From NCBI RefSeq assembly GCF_001698815.1, contig NZ_LGSI01000061.1:11777-56079 (forward strand): DNA of 44,303 nucleotides, read 5' to 3'. The notes under the pieces were generated by a model. It did not search any database, had not been told where the DNA came from, and saw nothing but the letters and a program-made list of their open reading frames with translations. A program made the position numbers and the translations under genes. Origin of the DNA: Pseudomonas syringae (GTDB taxonomy: Bacteria > Pseudomonadota > Gammaproteobacteria > Pseudomonadales > Pseudomonadaceae). Below, piece after piece: positions 19,354-28,579 of the stretch (its first letter is position 1; every line of letters begins with the position of its first letter).

Positions 19354-20343
19354 TTATTGCCCCAGCTTCAGACGTGCGGTTCTGCCGTTGGTGAACGACG
19401 ACAGATCGACCGGCTGACCATTGTAGTTGACCGTAACACCGGGTGGATTACCCAGAAGCAGACTCAAAGGCGGCTTGCCGTTGACGTTGAGGCTGTCGCC
19501 TTTGCGCTTCAGGCCGCTGAAAAGAACCTTGCCGCCCGCTTCGGTGACTTGTGTCCAGCAATCGGCTGCAAATTGAATGGCAACCTGACCGGCACCGGCC
19601 GGAACTTCGGGCGCTGCTTCCGTCACGGCTGGCGCAGTTGCCGGCGTGCCTGGAACGGCTGGCGTACCACGCGCCGGAACAGACGGCGTATTCGGTGTAT
19701 GTGCCGGAACGTTTGCCGAGGTGGAAGGCGCAACAGGAGCGGGTGCCAACGAAGGCGCTTCCGTCGCCGGCGTACCGGTGTTCAACGGCAATGACGACTG
19801 ATTGCTGCCCAATGATTCGGTCACGGCCTGATCTTCAGGCTCGTCCAGCGGATGAATCTGCGTCGTGCCGTCGGCACTTTCGACTTCAACATGTTCAGGG
19901 GTCATGCTGACCGGATCCTTGCCACGCTGGGAAGCCTGATCCTGCCACCAGAGGAAACCACCACCCACCAGCACCACCAGCAACAGCAAGCTGACGATGC
20001 GCAAGATATTGTGTGAGAGCCGAACCGGCTCTTCGATGCGACCCAGCGCATGAACAGCCGAGCCCTTGCCGTCGGTGCCGGTGTACTGATCGAACTGGTT
20101 GACCAGCGCGGTCTGATCCAGCTCCAGCAGTTTGGCGTAGGCGCGCACATAACCACGGGCAAAGGTGTGCCCGGGCAGCTTGTCGAAGTCGCCAGCCTCA
20201 AGGTTGCCGAGAGACGTTACAGTGAGGTTCAACCTCAAGGCGACATCTGGCAGCGACCAGTTCTTATTCTCACGGGCCTGACGCAGTGTTTCACCAGGAT
20301 TAACGCGAGTGGCTGCTACAACTTCGGGATGCACCGCTTTCAT
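19354..20343 (-). CDS. rodZ: RodZ-like cell-shape protein with Xre-type HTH
   Basis: Bitopic membrane protein expected to link MreB filaments to the wall-elongation machinery. From the ATG at 20343 it is 329 residues. An HTH_25 domain lies at about 17-80 (ETLRQARENKNWSLPDVALRL), a single membrane helix near 115-132 (LLLLVVLVGGGFLWW), a long Pro/Ala/Thr linker, and a C-terminal DUF4115 beta domain. A second ATG immediately upstream (20346) is equally possible. It overlaps the pilW stop by one base. Confidence 0.92.
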   Translation of the reverse strand: MKAVHPEVVAATRVNPGETLRQARENKNWSLPDVALRLNLTVTSLGNLEAGDFDKLPGHTFARGYVRAYAKLLELDQTALVNQFDQYTGTDGKGSAVHALGRIEEPVRLSHNILRIVSLLLLVVLVGGGFLWWQDQASQRGKDPVSMTPEHVEVESADGTTQIHPLDEPEDQAVTESLGSNQSSLPLNTGTPATEAPSLAPAPVAPSTSANVPAHTPNTPSVPARGTPAVPGTPATAPAVTEAAPEVPAGAGQVAIQFAADCWTQVTEAGGKVLFSGLKRKGDSLNVNGKPPLSLLLGNPPGVTVNYNGQPVDLSSFTNGRTARLKLGQ

Positions 20344-21101
20344 CATTGCTCCGACAGGTATTGCTGATATTCCGGCGTACCGGGATAGAGTCTTTTGAGT
20401 TGCAGCCCGAAACTGGCTGCCTTGTTGCGATCGTCATAGACTTTTGCCAATCGCGTACCGAGCAATAGACTACGTGCATTTTGCTCACTCAGTTGGCTAA
20501 AACGGTCGTAATAGTCGCGCGAGGGCACATAATGCCTGTCTTCGTAAGACAACTCAGCCATTTCCAGCAATGATCGTGGCAGTTGGCGGTCTAGGCGCAA
20601 GGCCTTGGTGAAATAATTCAGCGCCGCTTCACGGTCGCCCAGCTTTACCGCCGTCAGGCCCAGGCTTTCGAATACTCGAGAGCGTTCCGGGTAAAGCGAA
20701 TCTGCAGCCGCTTCTTCAAAGCGTGCGTAGGCCTCTTTGTAACGGCCCTGCTCATAGAGAAAACTGCCGTAGTTGTTGAGGATCCGGGCATCGCCCTTGC
20801 GCGAGGACAAGGCCTTGCGAAAGTGCTGATCCGCCAGTTCCGTTTCCATTTCAACCTGAAAAACCAGGGCCAGCGCGGCATTGGCGTCGGCATCGGAACT
20901 GTCCAGGTCCAGCGCTTTCTTCAACGGCACCTTGGCCCGTTCGGTCTGGCCTTGCTGCAAATAACCCAGACCCAGCTGCACATACGCCTGACGAGCCTCA
21001 TTGCGGCCCTTGCCGGTGCTCATCGGGTCGATATTGCCCGACGAGACGCAGCCCGCCAGCATCGTCACGAAACAGAGCAGCAGCGCGGCACGCACGGACA
21101 T
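20343..21101 (-). CDS. pilW: Type IV pilus biogenesis lipoprotein PilW (PilF)
   Basis: Outer-membrane pilotin needed for PilQ secretin multimerisation. The 252-residue protein starts with a signal peptide and lipobox LAGC; the rest is built from about six TPR units (for example ARQAYVQLGLGYLQQGQTE). The ATG at 21101, with GAGAG upstream, is preferred to the in-frame TTG at 21119. It follows rlmN by 26 bases; the rlmN-pilW-rodZ-ispG-hisS order is conserved in pseudomonads. Confidence 0.93.
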   Translation of the reverse strand: MSVRAALLLCFVTMLAGCVSSGNIDPMSTGKGRNEARQAYVQLGLGYLQQGQTERAKVPLKKALDLDSSDADANAALALVFQVEMETELADQHFRKALSSRKGDARILNNYGSFLYEQGRYKEAYARFEEAAADSLYPERSRVFESLGLTAVKLGDREAALNYFTKALRLDRQLPRSLLEMAELSYEDRHYVPSRDYYDRFSQLSEQNARSLLLGTRLAKVYDDRNKAASFGLQLKRLYPGTPEYQQYLSEQ

Positions 21102-21127
21102 TGAGGTTCTCTCGGTCAAGATTGCGA

Positions 21128-22276
21128 TCAGGTTCGAGTCGCGGCGCTTTGGGCCAGATCGGCTTCGGCACTCAACTCACGCACAGCGATGTAACGCTCG
21201 CTGCGACGAGTCCGATCCATGACCTGCCCGACCAACTGACCACAGGCCGCATCGATATCTTCGCCACGGGTGGTGCGCACAGTGACGTTGTAGCCGGCCT
21301 GATGCAACTGATCCTGGAAACGACGGATCGCGTTATTGCTCGGACGCTCGTAACCCGAATGCGGAAACGGGTTGAACGGGATCAAGTTGATCTTGCAAGG
21401 CGTGTCCTTGAGCAGCTCGATCATCTCGACCGCATGCTCGACCTTGTCGTTGATGTCCTTGAGCATGGTGTACTCGATGGTCAGCACGCGCTTCTCACCC
21501 AGGGTCTTCATGTAGCGCTGGCAGGATTCGAGCAGCATTTTCAGCGGGTATTTCTTGTTGATCGGCACCAACTGGTTGCGCAGCGCGTCATTGGGCGCGT
21601 GCAGCGACAAGGCCAGGGAGACGTCGATGTGCTTGGCCAGCTCGTCGATCATCGGTACCACGCCGGAGGTAGACAACGTCACCCGGCGTTTGGAAATGCC
21701 ATAGCCCAGGTCATCCATCATCAGATGCATGGCAGCAATGACATTATCGAAGTTCAGCAGCGGCTCACCCATGCCCATCATCACCACGTTGGTGATGGCA
21801 CGGTCGACGGTAGCCGGGACGCTGCCAAAGGATTTGTTGGCAATCCACACCTGACCGATGACTTCGGCGGCGGTGAGGTTGCTGTTGAAGCCTTGTTTGC
21901 CGGTAGAGCAGAAACTGCAATCCAGCGCACAACCCGCCTGGGACGAAACACACAAGGTGCCGCGTTTGCCCTGGGGGATGTAGACCGTTTCGACGCAGCT
22001 GCCGGACTCGACACGTACCACCCATTTACGGGTGCCATCGGTGGAGATGTCCTCGCTGACGACTTCAGGGCCACGAACTTCGGCACAAGCCTTGAGCTTT
22101 TCGCGCAGGGCCTTGCTGACGTTCGTCATGGCGTCGAAATCATCGACGCCAAAGTGGTGAATCCACTTCATGACCTGACCGGCACGGAAGCGCTTCTCCC
22201 CGATCGAATCGAAGAATTTTTCCATTTCCAGTTGAGTCAGACCCAACAGGTTTGTTTTGCCAGTCGATGCAATCAT
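21128..22276 (-). CDS. rlmN: Dual-specificity rRNA/tRNA adenine-C2 methyltransferase
   Basis: Radical-SAM enzyme that methylates C2 of A2503 in 23S rRNA and A37 in some tRNAs. The 382-residue product has the cluster motif CALDCSFC, the GxGEPLLN motif (GMGEPLLNFD) and the C-terminal catalytic Cys region (DIDAACGQL). The ATG at 22276 has AAGGGTG upstream; the frame start five codons earlier is less likely. It is 32 bases downstream of ndk. Confidence 0.97.
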   Translation of the reverse strand: MIASTGKTNLLGLTQLEMEKFFDSIGEKRFRAGQVMKWIHHFGVDDFDAMTNVSKALREKLKACAEVRGPEVVSEDISTDGTRKWVVRVESGSCVETVYIPQGKRGTLCVSSQAGCALDCSFCSTGKQGFNSNLTAAEVIGQVWIANKSFGSVPATVDRAITNVVMMGMGEPLLNFDNVIAAMHLMMDDLGYGISKRRVTLSTSGVVPMIDELAKHIDVSLALSLHAPNDALRNQLVPINKKYPLKMLLESCQRYMKTLGEKRVLTIEYTMLKDINDKVEHAVEMIELLKDTPCKINLIPFNPFPHSGYERPSNNAIRRFQDQLHQAGYNVTVRTTRGEDIDAACGQLVGQVMDRTRRSERYIAVRELSAEADLAQSAATRT

Positions 22277-22308
22277 GAATTCACCCTTCACTCGTTAGTC
22301 AGCAGGAC

Positions 22309-22734
22309 TTAGCGAGTGGTTACTTCGGTAGCTGCGAAGAAGTACGAGATTTCGCGAGCAGCGGCTGCTTCGGAATCGGAACCGTGAACAGCGTTGGCGT
22401 CGATGGAATCAGCGAAATCAGCGCGGATAGTACCGGCAGCAGCTTCTTTAGGGTTGGTAGCGCCCATCAGCTCGCGGTTTTTGGCAATGGCGTCTTCGCC
22501 TTCCAGAACCTGAACAACAACAGGGCCGGAGATCATGAACGACACCAGGTCGCCGAAGAAACCGCGAGCGCTGTGCTCAGCGTAGAAACCTTCAGCTTCG
22601 GCTTTGGACAGTTGCTTCAGTTTCGAAGCAACAACGCGCAGGCCGGCTTTTTCAAAGCGAGTGGTGATTTCGCCGATTACGTTTTTAGCAACGGCGTCAG
22701 GCTTGATGATCGAGAAAGTACGTTGAACAGCCAT
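22309..22734 (-). CDS. ndk: Nucleoside diphosphate kinase
   Basis: Balances NTP and dNTP pools by phosphotransfer through a phospho-His. The 141 residues carry the active-site His117 in NAVHGSDS and the N-terminal TFSIIKPDAV. It is the first gene of the ndk-rlmN-pilW-rodZ-ispG-hisS-yfgM-bamB run. Its presumed promoter is embedded in the iscX terminator region (22782). Confidence 0.98.
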   Translation of the reverse strand: MAVQRTFSIIKPDAVAKNVIGEITTRFEKAGLRVVASKLKQLSKAEAEGFYAEHSARGFFGDLVSFMISGPVVVQVLEGEDAIAKNRELMGATNPKEAAAGTIRADFADSIDANAVHGSDSEAAAAREISYFFAATEVTTR

Positions 22735-22772
22735 GGTGAAACTCCAGAAACAATGATTAAAGCGAAAAATTA

Positions 22773-22797
22773 AACCCGCGAATTATACGCGGGTTCC
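22773..22797 (-). terminator. isc operon terminator with -10-like loop
   Basis: AACCCGCG/CGCGGGTT with a seven-base loop lies past iscX; on the minus strand it is followed by TTTAATTTTT. The loop itself reads TATAAT on the same strand (22782-22787), 48 bases before the ndk start, so terminator and ndk promoter probably overlap. The -35 box is poor. Confidence 0.75.
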
Positions 22798-22829
22798 GGG
22801 GGATTGCCTAACTGCGTGAGTGACAGAGC

Positions 22830-23030
22830 TTAGTCAGCTTCTTCGATCCAGGCAGCCTGAATGGCTTCAAGGACCTTCTCGCCGCCACGCGTCGGATCAT
22901 CGCTGAACTCAGGCAGGGCTATAACCCAGCGCTGCAGCTCAACAAAATTGACATAGCGCGGATCGACATCCGGCTTGCTTTCCGCGAGCTGGATAGCGAT
23001 TTCCAGCACATCAACCCATTTAAGACTCAT
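22830..23030 (-). CDS. iscX: Fe-S assembly protein IscX
   Basis: Small acidic partner (66 residues) that binds IscS and is thought to deliver or sense iron. The sequence MSLKWVDVLEIAIQLAE and the DPRYVNFVELQRWV helix are typical. It is the last gene of the isc operon, 12 bases after fdx and before the terminator at 22773. Confidence 0.93.
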   Translation of the reverse strand: MSLKWVDVLEIAIQLAESKPDVDPRYVNFVELQRWVIALPEFSDDPTRGGEKVLEAIQAAWIEEAD

Positions 23031-23042
23031 GACAGCTCCTTG

Positions 23043-23384
23043 TCAGTGCGGCGCTTCGGCTGCATGGTTAAGCGAATATTTCGGGATCTCGACCGTCAGG
23101 TCTTCAGTGCCGACGATTGCCTGACAGGAAAGACGCGATTGTGGCTCCAGCCCCCAGGCCTTATCGAGCATATCTTCCTCCAGCTCATCAGCCTCTTCCA
23201 GCGAGTTGAAACCCTCGCGGATAACGCAGTGACAAGTGGTGCAGGCGCAAACGCCGCCGCAGGCGCTTTCGATCTCGATGTGGTGCTCATGAGCCAGTTC
23301 GAGAATGGAGGTGCCGGGTGCCGCCTCAACAACCAGACCTTCCGGGCACAGTACTGCGTGAGGCAGAAAAATGATCTGCGGCAT
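23043..23384 (-). CDS. fdx: ISC-type [2Fe-2S] ferredoxin
   Basis: Electron donor for cluster assembly on IscU. The 113 residues have the adrenodoxin-type cysteines Cys42, Cys48, Cys51 and Cys87, in the C-x5-C-x2-C arrangement plus one distal. The start is three bases after the hscA stop codon, indicating coupled translation. Confidence 0.96.
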   Translation of the reverse strand: MPQIIFLPHAVLCPEGLVVEAAPGTSILELAHEHHIEIESACGGVCACTTCHCVIREGFNSLEEADELEEDMLDKAWGLEPQSRLSCQAIVGTEDLTVEIPKYSLNHAAEAPH

Positions 23385-23387
23385 CAG

Positions 23388-25250
23388 TTATTCCTCGATT
23401 TCATTCAGATTGCGCCCCGACAGCGCGGCTTTGACCGTCAAATCCATGCGTCGGGCTGCAAATGCATCAGTCACTTGCGACAGACGCTTGGTCTGCTGCT
23501 CGATGGCAGAGCCATCGGTGCCTTGCATCAATTCACGTAATTCCTGCAGTTGCAGGTCGATGACCATGCGTTCTTCAGCGTCCAGCAAGCGTTCGCCATC
23601 CACGTCCAGCGCGGCCTCGACGGCCTCGACCAGACGCTGCGCGTCAACCTGCTGTTCGCGCAGCACCCGGGCGACCTTGTCGTCACTGGCGTGTTGGAAC
23701 GATTCCTTGAGCATCCGGGCAATTTCGCCATCGGTAAGGCCGTAGGAAGGCTTGACCTGGATACTCGACTCGACGCCCGAGCCCAGTTCACGCGCAGCCA
23801 CGCTGAGCAGACCATCAGCATCGACCTGGAAGGTGACACGGATTTTCGCAGCCCCGGCAACCATCGCCGGAATGCCGCGAAGCTCGAAGCGCGCCAGGGA
23901 ACGACAGTCGCTGATCAGTTCACGCTCGCCTTGCAGCACGTGAATCATCATCGCCGACTGGCCATCCTTGTAGGTCGTGAAGTCCTGCGCCCGCGCTACC
24001 GGAATAGTCGTGTTGCGCGGAATCACTTTTTCCATCAGCCCGCCCATGGTTTCCAGCCCCAATGAGAGCGGAATCACATCGAGCAGCAGCAATTCTTCGC
24101 CGTCGCGCTTGTTGCCAGCCAGGGTATCGGCCTGGATCGCCGCGCCAATGGCGACCACTTGATCCGGATCGATTTCGGTCAATGGCTGGCGACCGAACAG
24201 TTCGGCCACTGCCTGACGAACACGAGGAACGCGGGTCGAACCGCCAACCATGACCACCGCTTCGACTTCGTCCAGCTCGATATTGGCATCACGCACTGCA
24301 CGGCGGCAGGCTTTGAGGCTGCGCGCCAGCATCGGCTCGATCAGCGCATCGAAGGCCTCGCGAGTCAGCACGCCGCTCCAGTCGCCGTAGGCAACATCAG
24401 CACTGGCGACATCAGTGAGCGCTTCTTTTGCAGCACAGGCCGCTTGCAACAGGCTGCGCTGGGTAGACGGATCGAGATCCGCCGACAAACCGGCTTCAGC
24501 GACGATCCAGCTGGCGATTGCGTGATCGAAGTCATCGCCCCCCAGCGCGGTGTCGCCGCCGGTGGCCAGCACTTCGAAGACGCCGCCCGTCAGACGCAGA
24601 ATCGAAATATCAAAGGTGCCGCCGCCCAGGTCGTAGATGGCAACCACGCCTTCGGCGTTCTGATCCAGACCATAAGCCACGGCTGCGGCGGTTGGCTCGT
24701 TGAGCAGGCGCAGCACATTGAGGCCAGCCAGTTTGGCGGCGTCTTTGGTGGCCTGGCGCTGAGCGTCATCGAAATAAGCCGGAACGGTGATCACTGCGCC
24801 TACCAGTTCGCCGCCCAAGGCCAGCTCGGCCCGCTCACGCAACACCTTGAGGATGTCAGCAGAGACTTCGACCGGGCTTTTCGGGCCCTGAATGGTTTCG
24901 ATGAACGGCATGTGCGACTCGCCGCCGACGAAGCGGTAAGGCAATTGCTCGCCCAGCTGCTTGACGTCCGCCAGACCGCGCCCCATCAGGCGCTTGACCG
25001 AAAGCACGGTATTGAAAGGGTCGGCAGCAGCGGCGGCTTTGGCAGCCTGACCGACTTCGACGCGGTCGGCGTGATAGCGCACGGCGGACGGCAGAATGAC
25101 CTGCCCTTGCGCGTCAGCCAGCGGTTCGGAGAGACCGCTGCGCAATGCAGCGACCAGCGAATTGGTGGTGCCCAGGTCGATACCCACAGCCAGACGACGC
25201 TGGTGCGGTTGAGGACTTTGGCCGGGTTCGGCGATCTGCAGTAAGGCCAT
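23388..25250 (-). CDS. hscA: Fe-S assembly chaperone HscA (Hsp70 family)
   Basis: ATP-dependent chaperone that pulls clusters off IscU with HscB. The 620 residues have the Hsp70 ATPase signatures GIDLGTTNSLVA, IYDLGGGTFDISIL and VVMVGGSTRVPRVRQAV, then a substrate-binding domain that accepts the LPPVK motif of IscU. It lies between hscB and fdx. Confidence 0.97.
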   Translation of the reverse strand: MALLQIAEPGQSPQPHQRRLAVGIDLGTTNSLVAALRSGLSEPLADAQGQVILPSAVRYHADRVEVGQAAKAAAAADPFNTVLSVKRLMGRGLADVKQLGEQLPYRFVGGESHMPFIETIQGPKSPVEVSADILKVLRERAELALGGELVGAVITVPAYFDDAQRQATKDAAKLAGLNVLRLLNEPTAAAVAYGLDQNAEGVVAIYDLGGGTFDISILRLTGGVFEVLATGGDTALGGDDFDHAIASWIVAEAGLSADLDPSTQRSLLQAACAAKEALTDVASADVAYGDWSGVLTREAFDALIEPMLARSLKACRRAVRDANIELDEVEAVVMVGGSTRVPRVRQAVAELFGRQPLTEIDPDQVVAIGAAIQADTLAGNKRDGEELLLLDVIPLSLGLETMGGLMEKVIPRNTTIPVARAQDFTTYKDGQSAMMIHVLQGERELISDCRSLARFELRGIPAMVAGAAKIRVTFQVDADGLLSVAARELGSGVESSIQVKPSYGLTDGEIARMLKESFQHASDDKVARVLREQQVDAQRLVEAVEAALDVDGERLLDAEERMVIDLQLQELRELMQGTDGSAIEQQTKRLSQVTDAFAARRMDLTVKAALSGRNLNEIEE

Positions 25251-25296
25251 GCTTTATCTGAATAATCACAGGCGTGCGGCCAGGAGCAGCACGGGG

Positions 25297-25818
25297 TTAA
25301 TCGTCGAGGCGCTCTTCAAGCTGGCGCACTTCGTAAGAGAGCTTGTCGAGGAACTGCATGCGCCGCATCAGCCGTTCGGCTTCATCGCGTTGCGCAGCGT
25401 CGTCCCAACAGGCAGCGAAGCTTTCGTTCAGTTCTTCCTGCGCAACCTTGAGGCGTCGCTTGAAGACGGCAACTCCCGCCAGGTCAGCTTCGTCCTGCAG
25501 ATCCTCAAGTTCTTCGCGCCATTGCATCTGCTGCAGAAGAAACTCGGGATCGTGCACGGTCACTTCCAGCGGAACCTCATCGCCACGCATCGCCAAGAGA
25601 TAACGCGCCCGTTTCGGGGCGTTCTTGAGCGTCTGATAGGCTTCGTTGAGGCTGGCGGAATGTTCCAGCGCAAGACGCTGCTCACGCTCGGAAGCGTCAG
25701 CAAAGCGGTCTGGATGCACGGCCCTGGCCAGCTCGCGATAACGCGTGGCCAGCTGATCGAGATCCAGGCGAAAGCTCGGCTTGAGCTCGAACAAGGCGTA
25801 ATGACAAGGAGTACCCAC
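25297..25818 (-). CDS. hscB: Fe-S co-chaperone HscB (J-domain)
   Basis: J-protein that presents IscU to HscA. I take the GTG at 25818 (GAGG upstream, nine bases after the iscA stop), giving 173 residues beginning MGTPCHYALFELKP, the family norm. The HPD motif is His35-Pro36-Asp37, and the C-terminal three-helix domain that binds IscU follows. A longer frame to 25857 would overlap iscA and lacks family similarity. Confidence 0.94.
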   Translation of the reverse strand: MGTPCHYALFELKPSFRLDLDQLATRYRELARAVHPDRFADASEREQRLALEHSASLNEAYQTLKNAPKRARYLLAMRGDEVPLEVTVHDPEFLLQQMQWREELEDLQDEADLAGVAVFKRRLKVAQEELNESFAACWDDAAQRDEAERLMRRMQFLDKLSYEVRQLEERLDD

Positions 25819-25826
25819 GATAAGCC

Positions 25827-26150
25827 TCAGATGTTGAAGCTTTCGCCGCAGCCACATTCACCGCGCGAGTTGGGGTTGTTGAACTTGAAGCCTTCGTTCA
25901 ACCCTTCCTTGACGAAATCGAGCTCGGTGCCATCAAGGTAGACCAGGCTTTTCGGGTCAATAATCACCTTGACGCCGTGCAATTCGTACACGGTATCTTC
26001 AGTGTTCGCCTCGTCGACGAACTCGAGCACATAGGCGAGACCGGAACAACCTGTGGTGCGAACACCCAGACGAACGCCATCACCTTTGCCGCGCCCGTCG
26101 AGGGAGCGTCGTACGTGTTTAGCGGCGGCTTCTGTCATGCTGATAGTCAT
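25827..26150 (-). CDS. iscA: Fe-S assembly A-type carrier IscA
   Basis: A-type carrier that receives iron or clusters and passes them to targets, often [4Fe-4S] enzymes. The 107 residues have the three invariant cysteines Cys35, Cys99 and Cys101 (GECGCGESF). AAGGAG precedes the ATG. It lies 60 bases after iscU in the operon. Confidence 0.97.
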   Translation of the reverse strand: MTISMTEAAAKHVRRSLDGRGKGDGVRLGVRTTGCSGLAYVLEFVDEANTEDTVYELHGVKVIIDPKSLVYLDGTELDFVKEGLNEGFKFNNPNSRGECGCGESFNI

Positions 26151-26210
26151 CGGGACTCCTTATTGCAACGCAGTTGCTTGTCGCAAGCTTCTTTAGAAAA
26201 GGACCGCTGC

Positions 26211-26597
26211 TTACAGCAGGCCTTTCTTCTGCCGGTAGTCGCGAACGGCGGCCTTGATGGCGTCTTCAGCGAGTACGGAGCAGTGGATTTTCACCGGCGG
26301 CAAGGCCAGTTCTTCAGCCAGCTGAGTGTTCTTGATGGTCTCTGCTTCATCCAGAGTCTTGCCTTTCATCCACTCGGTCGCCAGAGAGCTGGAAGCAATC
26401 GCCGAACCGCAGCCGTAGGTCTTGAACTTGGCATCTTCAATGATGCCTTGATCGTTGACCTTGATTTGCAGGCGCATTACGTCGCCGCAAGCCGGAGCGC
26501 CGACCATGCCGGTGCCAACATCAGGATCTTCCGCGTTCATCTTGCCGACGTTGCGCGGGTTCTCGTAGTGGTCGATGACCTTTTCGCTGTAAGCCAT
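26211..26597 (-). CDS. iscU: Fe-S scaffold protein IscU
   Basis: Scaffold on which IscS sulfur and iron form a [2Fe-2S] cluster. The 128 residues have ligands Cys37, Asp39, Cys63 and Cys106 with neighbouring His105, and the HscA recognition motif LPPVK just before the last pair. GAGGAATAGCACC precedes the ATG. It follows iscS directly. Confidence 0.98.
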   Translation of the reverse strand: MAYSEKVIDHYENPRNVGKMNAEDPDVGTGMVGAPACGDVMRLQIKVNDQGIIEDAKFKTYGCGSAIASSSLATEWMKGKTLDEAETIKNTQLAEELALPPVKIHCSVLAEDAIKAAVRDYRQKKGLL

Positions 26598-26681
26598 GGT
26601 GCTATTCCTCTCATCAGGGAGTCGCTCTGCATGTCATGCGCACGGTTGTTGCGCATGACTCGCTTGGGAGGCGACTTTAAA

Positions 26682-27896
26682 TTAATGCGCCGCCCACTCG
26701 ATCTTGGAGATGTCGACACCGTCTTTGTACATGTCCCAGAGCGGCGAAAGTGCGCGCAGCTTGGTGACCGCTTCGCAGACCTTCTGCGCCGCATAATCGA
26801 TTTCTTCTTCGGTAGTGAAGCGACCGAAGGTGAAGCGTATCGAGCTATGGGCCAGCTCGTCATTACGACCAAGGGCGCGCAGCACGTACGACGGCTCAAG
26901 CGACGCCGAGGTACAGGCCGAACCGGACGAAACCGCCAGGTCCTTGAGCGCCATGATCAGCGACTCGCCTTCGACATAGTTGAAGCTCAGGTTCAGGTTG
27001 TGCGGTACACGGGAGATCATGCTGCCGTTGATGTACAGCTCTTCCAGATTTTCGACCTGCCTGTAGAAACGCTCGCTCAAGGCTTTGACGTGAGCGTATT
27101 CGGCAGCCATGTCCTGCTTGGCAACGTGGAACGCTTCACCCATGCCAACGATCTGGTGGGTTGCCAGCGTGCCGGAACGCATGCCGCGCTCGTGACCGCC
27201 GCCGTGCATGGCCGCTTCCAGGCGAACGCGCGGTTTGCGGCTCACGTAGAGGGCACCGATGCCTTTGGGGCCGTAAGTCTTGTGCGCCGAAAAGGACATC
27301 AGATCAACCTTGAGGTTGGCCAGGTCGATTTCGATTTTGCCGGTGGACTGCGCCGCATCAACGTGGAACAGCACGCCGCGCGAACGGGTCAGTTCGCCGA
27401 TCGCCGCGATGTCGTTGATGGTGCCGATTTCGTTGTTCACGTGCATGATCGAAACCAGAATGGTGTCGTCGCGCAGAGCCGCTTCAACCATCGCCGGAGT
27501 GACCAGACCGTCTTCGCCGGGCTCGATGTAGGTGACTTCAAAACCTTCACGCTCAAGTTGACGCGTCGTATCGAGCACAGCCTTGTGCTCGATCTTGTTG
27601 GTGATGATGTGTTTGCCCTTGCTGGCGTAGAAGTGCGCCACGCCCTTGATTGCCAGGTTGTCGGACTCGGTCGCACCGGAGGTCCAGACGATTTCGCGTG
27701 GATCGGCGTTAACCAGATCAGCGACCTGACGACGCGCATTCTCCACCGCTTCTTCGGCTTTCCAGCCAAACACGTGGGAACGCGAAGCCGGGTTGCCGAA
27801 GTTTCCTTCGACGGTAAGGCATTCGATCATTTTCTGCGCAACTCGCGGATCGACCGGGGTCGTCGCGGAGTAATCAAGGTAAATCGGCAATTTCAT
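26682..27896 (-). CDS. iscS: Cysteine desulfurase IscS
   Basis: PLP enzyme that takes sulfur from cysteine for Fe-S clusters and tRNA thiolation. The 404 residues carry the PLP lysine Lys206 (SAHKTYGP) and the persulfide cysteine Cys328 (GSACTS). The ATG at 27896 follows GGAGAG. It is the second gene of the isc operon. Confidence 0.98.
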   Translation of the reverse strand: MKLPIYLDYSATTPVDPRVAQKMIECLTVEGNFGNPASRSHVFGWKAEEAVENARRQVADLVNADPREIVWTSGATESDNLAIKGVAHFYASKGKHIITNKIEHKAVLDTTRQLEREGFEVTYIEPGEDGLVTPAMVEAALRDDTILVSIMHVNNEIGTINDIAAIGELTRSRGVLFHVDAAQSTGKIEIDLANLKVDLMSFSAHKTYGPKGIGALYVSRKPRVRLEAAMHGGGHERGMRSGTLATHQIVGMGEAFHVAKQDMAAEYAHVKALSERFYRQVENLEELYINGSMISRVPHNLNLSFNYVEGESLIMALKDLAVSSGSACTSASLEPSYVLRALGRNDELAHSSIRFTFGRFTTEEEIDYAAQKVCEAVTKLRALSPLWDMYKDGVDISKIEWAAH

Positions 27897-27940
27897 TGAA
27901 GCTCTCCTATCAGGCAGGCGCACCGCTCATTCATCTGCGT

Positions 27941-28432
27941 TCATTCGACGGCGGACGTTTCAATCTTATCCAGGTAATGCGTCTTGGTATTGGAACGACG
28001 CAGATCCTGGCGCTGGGCGACTTCTTGAACCTCACGGCGAGTAACAAGGTCGGCCAGGCTGATACCGCTTAGAAATTCGTGAATCTGCTGGCTGAGGTCA
28101 CACCACAGATGGTGGGTCAGACAGGTATCACCGGCATGGCAATCGCCCAGCCCCTGGCAACGTGTTGCATCAACAGACTCGTTGACGGCATCGATCACCT
28201 GGGAGACCTGGATGCTTTGCATGCTGCGGGATAGCTGATAACCACCGCCCGGCCCCCGCACGCTCGACACCAGACTGCTACGACGCAGCTTGGCGAAAAG
28301 TTGCTCGAGGTAGGACAGGGAAATGCCTTGTCGCTCAGAGATATCGGCCAGTGACACTGGCCCGTGCTGCGCATGTAATGCCAGATCGAGCATGGCAGTT
28401 ACAGCGTATCGGCCTTTCGTAGTCAGTCGCAT
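27941..28432 (-). CDS. iscR: Fe-S cluster regulator IscR
   Basis: Rrf2-type winged-helix repressor that senses Fe-S status through a [2Fe-2S] cluster bound by Cys92, Cys98, Cys104 and His107, all present. With cluster it represses its own operon. The 163 residues match the family. A site fitting the type 1 IscR consensus covers its promoter at 28473-28497, so autoregulation is directly supported by the sequence. Confidence 0.97.
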   Translation of the reverse strand: MRLTTKGRYAVTAMLDLALHAQHGPVSLADISERQGISLSYLEQLFAKLRRSSLVSSVRGPGGGYQLSRSMQSIQVSQVIDAVNESVDATRCQGLGDCHAGDTCLTHHLWCDLSQQIHEFLSGISLADLVTRREVQEVAQRQDLRRSNTKTHYLDKIETSAVE

Positions 28433-28464
28433 GGCGTGTACCGCAGAGGTTCTGGATAAAATCG

Positions 28465-28523
28465 AGTATGCTATTCCCGACTGTTTAAGTCAACTATAAG
28501 ACCAAGCAATTTAGTCGGGAATA
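28465..28523 (-). promoter_or_regulatory. iscR promoter with IscR type 1 operator(s)
   Basis: The promoter reads TTGACT (28488-28493), 17 bases, CATACT (28465-28470). The palindrome at 28473-28497 matches the E. coli type 1 IscR consensus with two mismatches (GACT and AGTC halves conserved) and overlaps the -35 box and spacer. A second site at 28499-28523 keeps only one good half. Repression by holo-IscR by blocking RNA polymerase is the expected outcome. Confidence 0.8.
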
Positions 28524-28579
28524 CCTGCAAAACTGCGGCCGCATCATAGCAAACGCTGGGGCGTATGACACGCCCGGCA

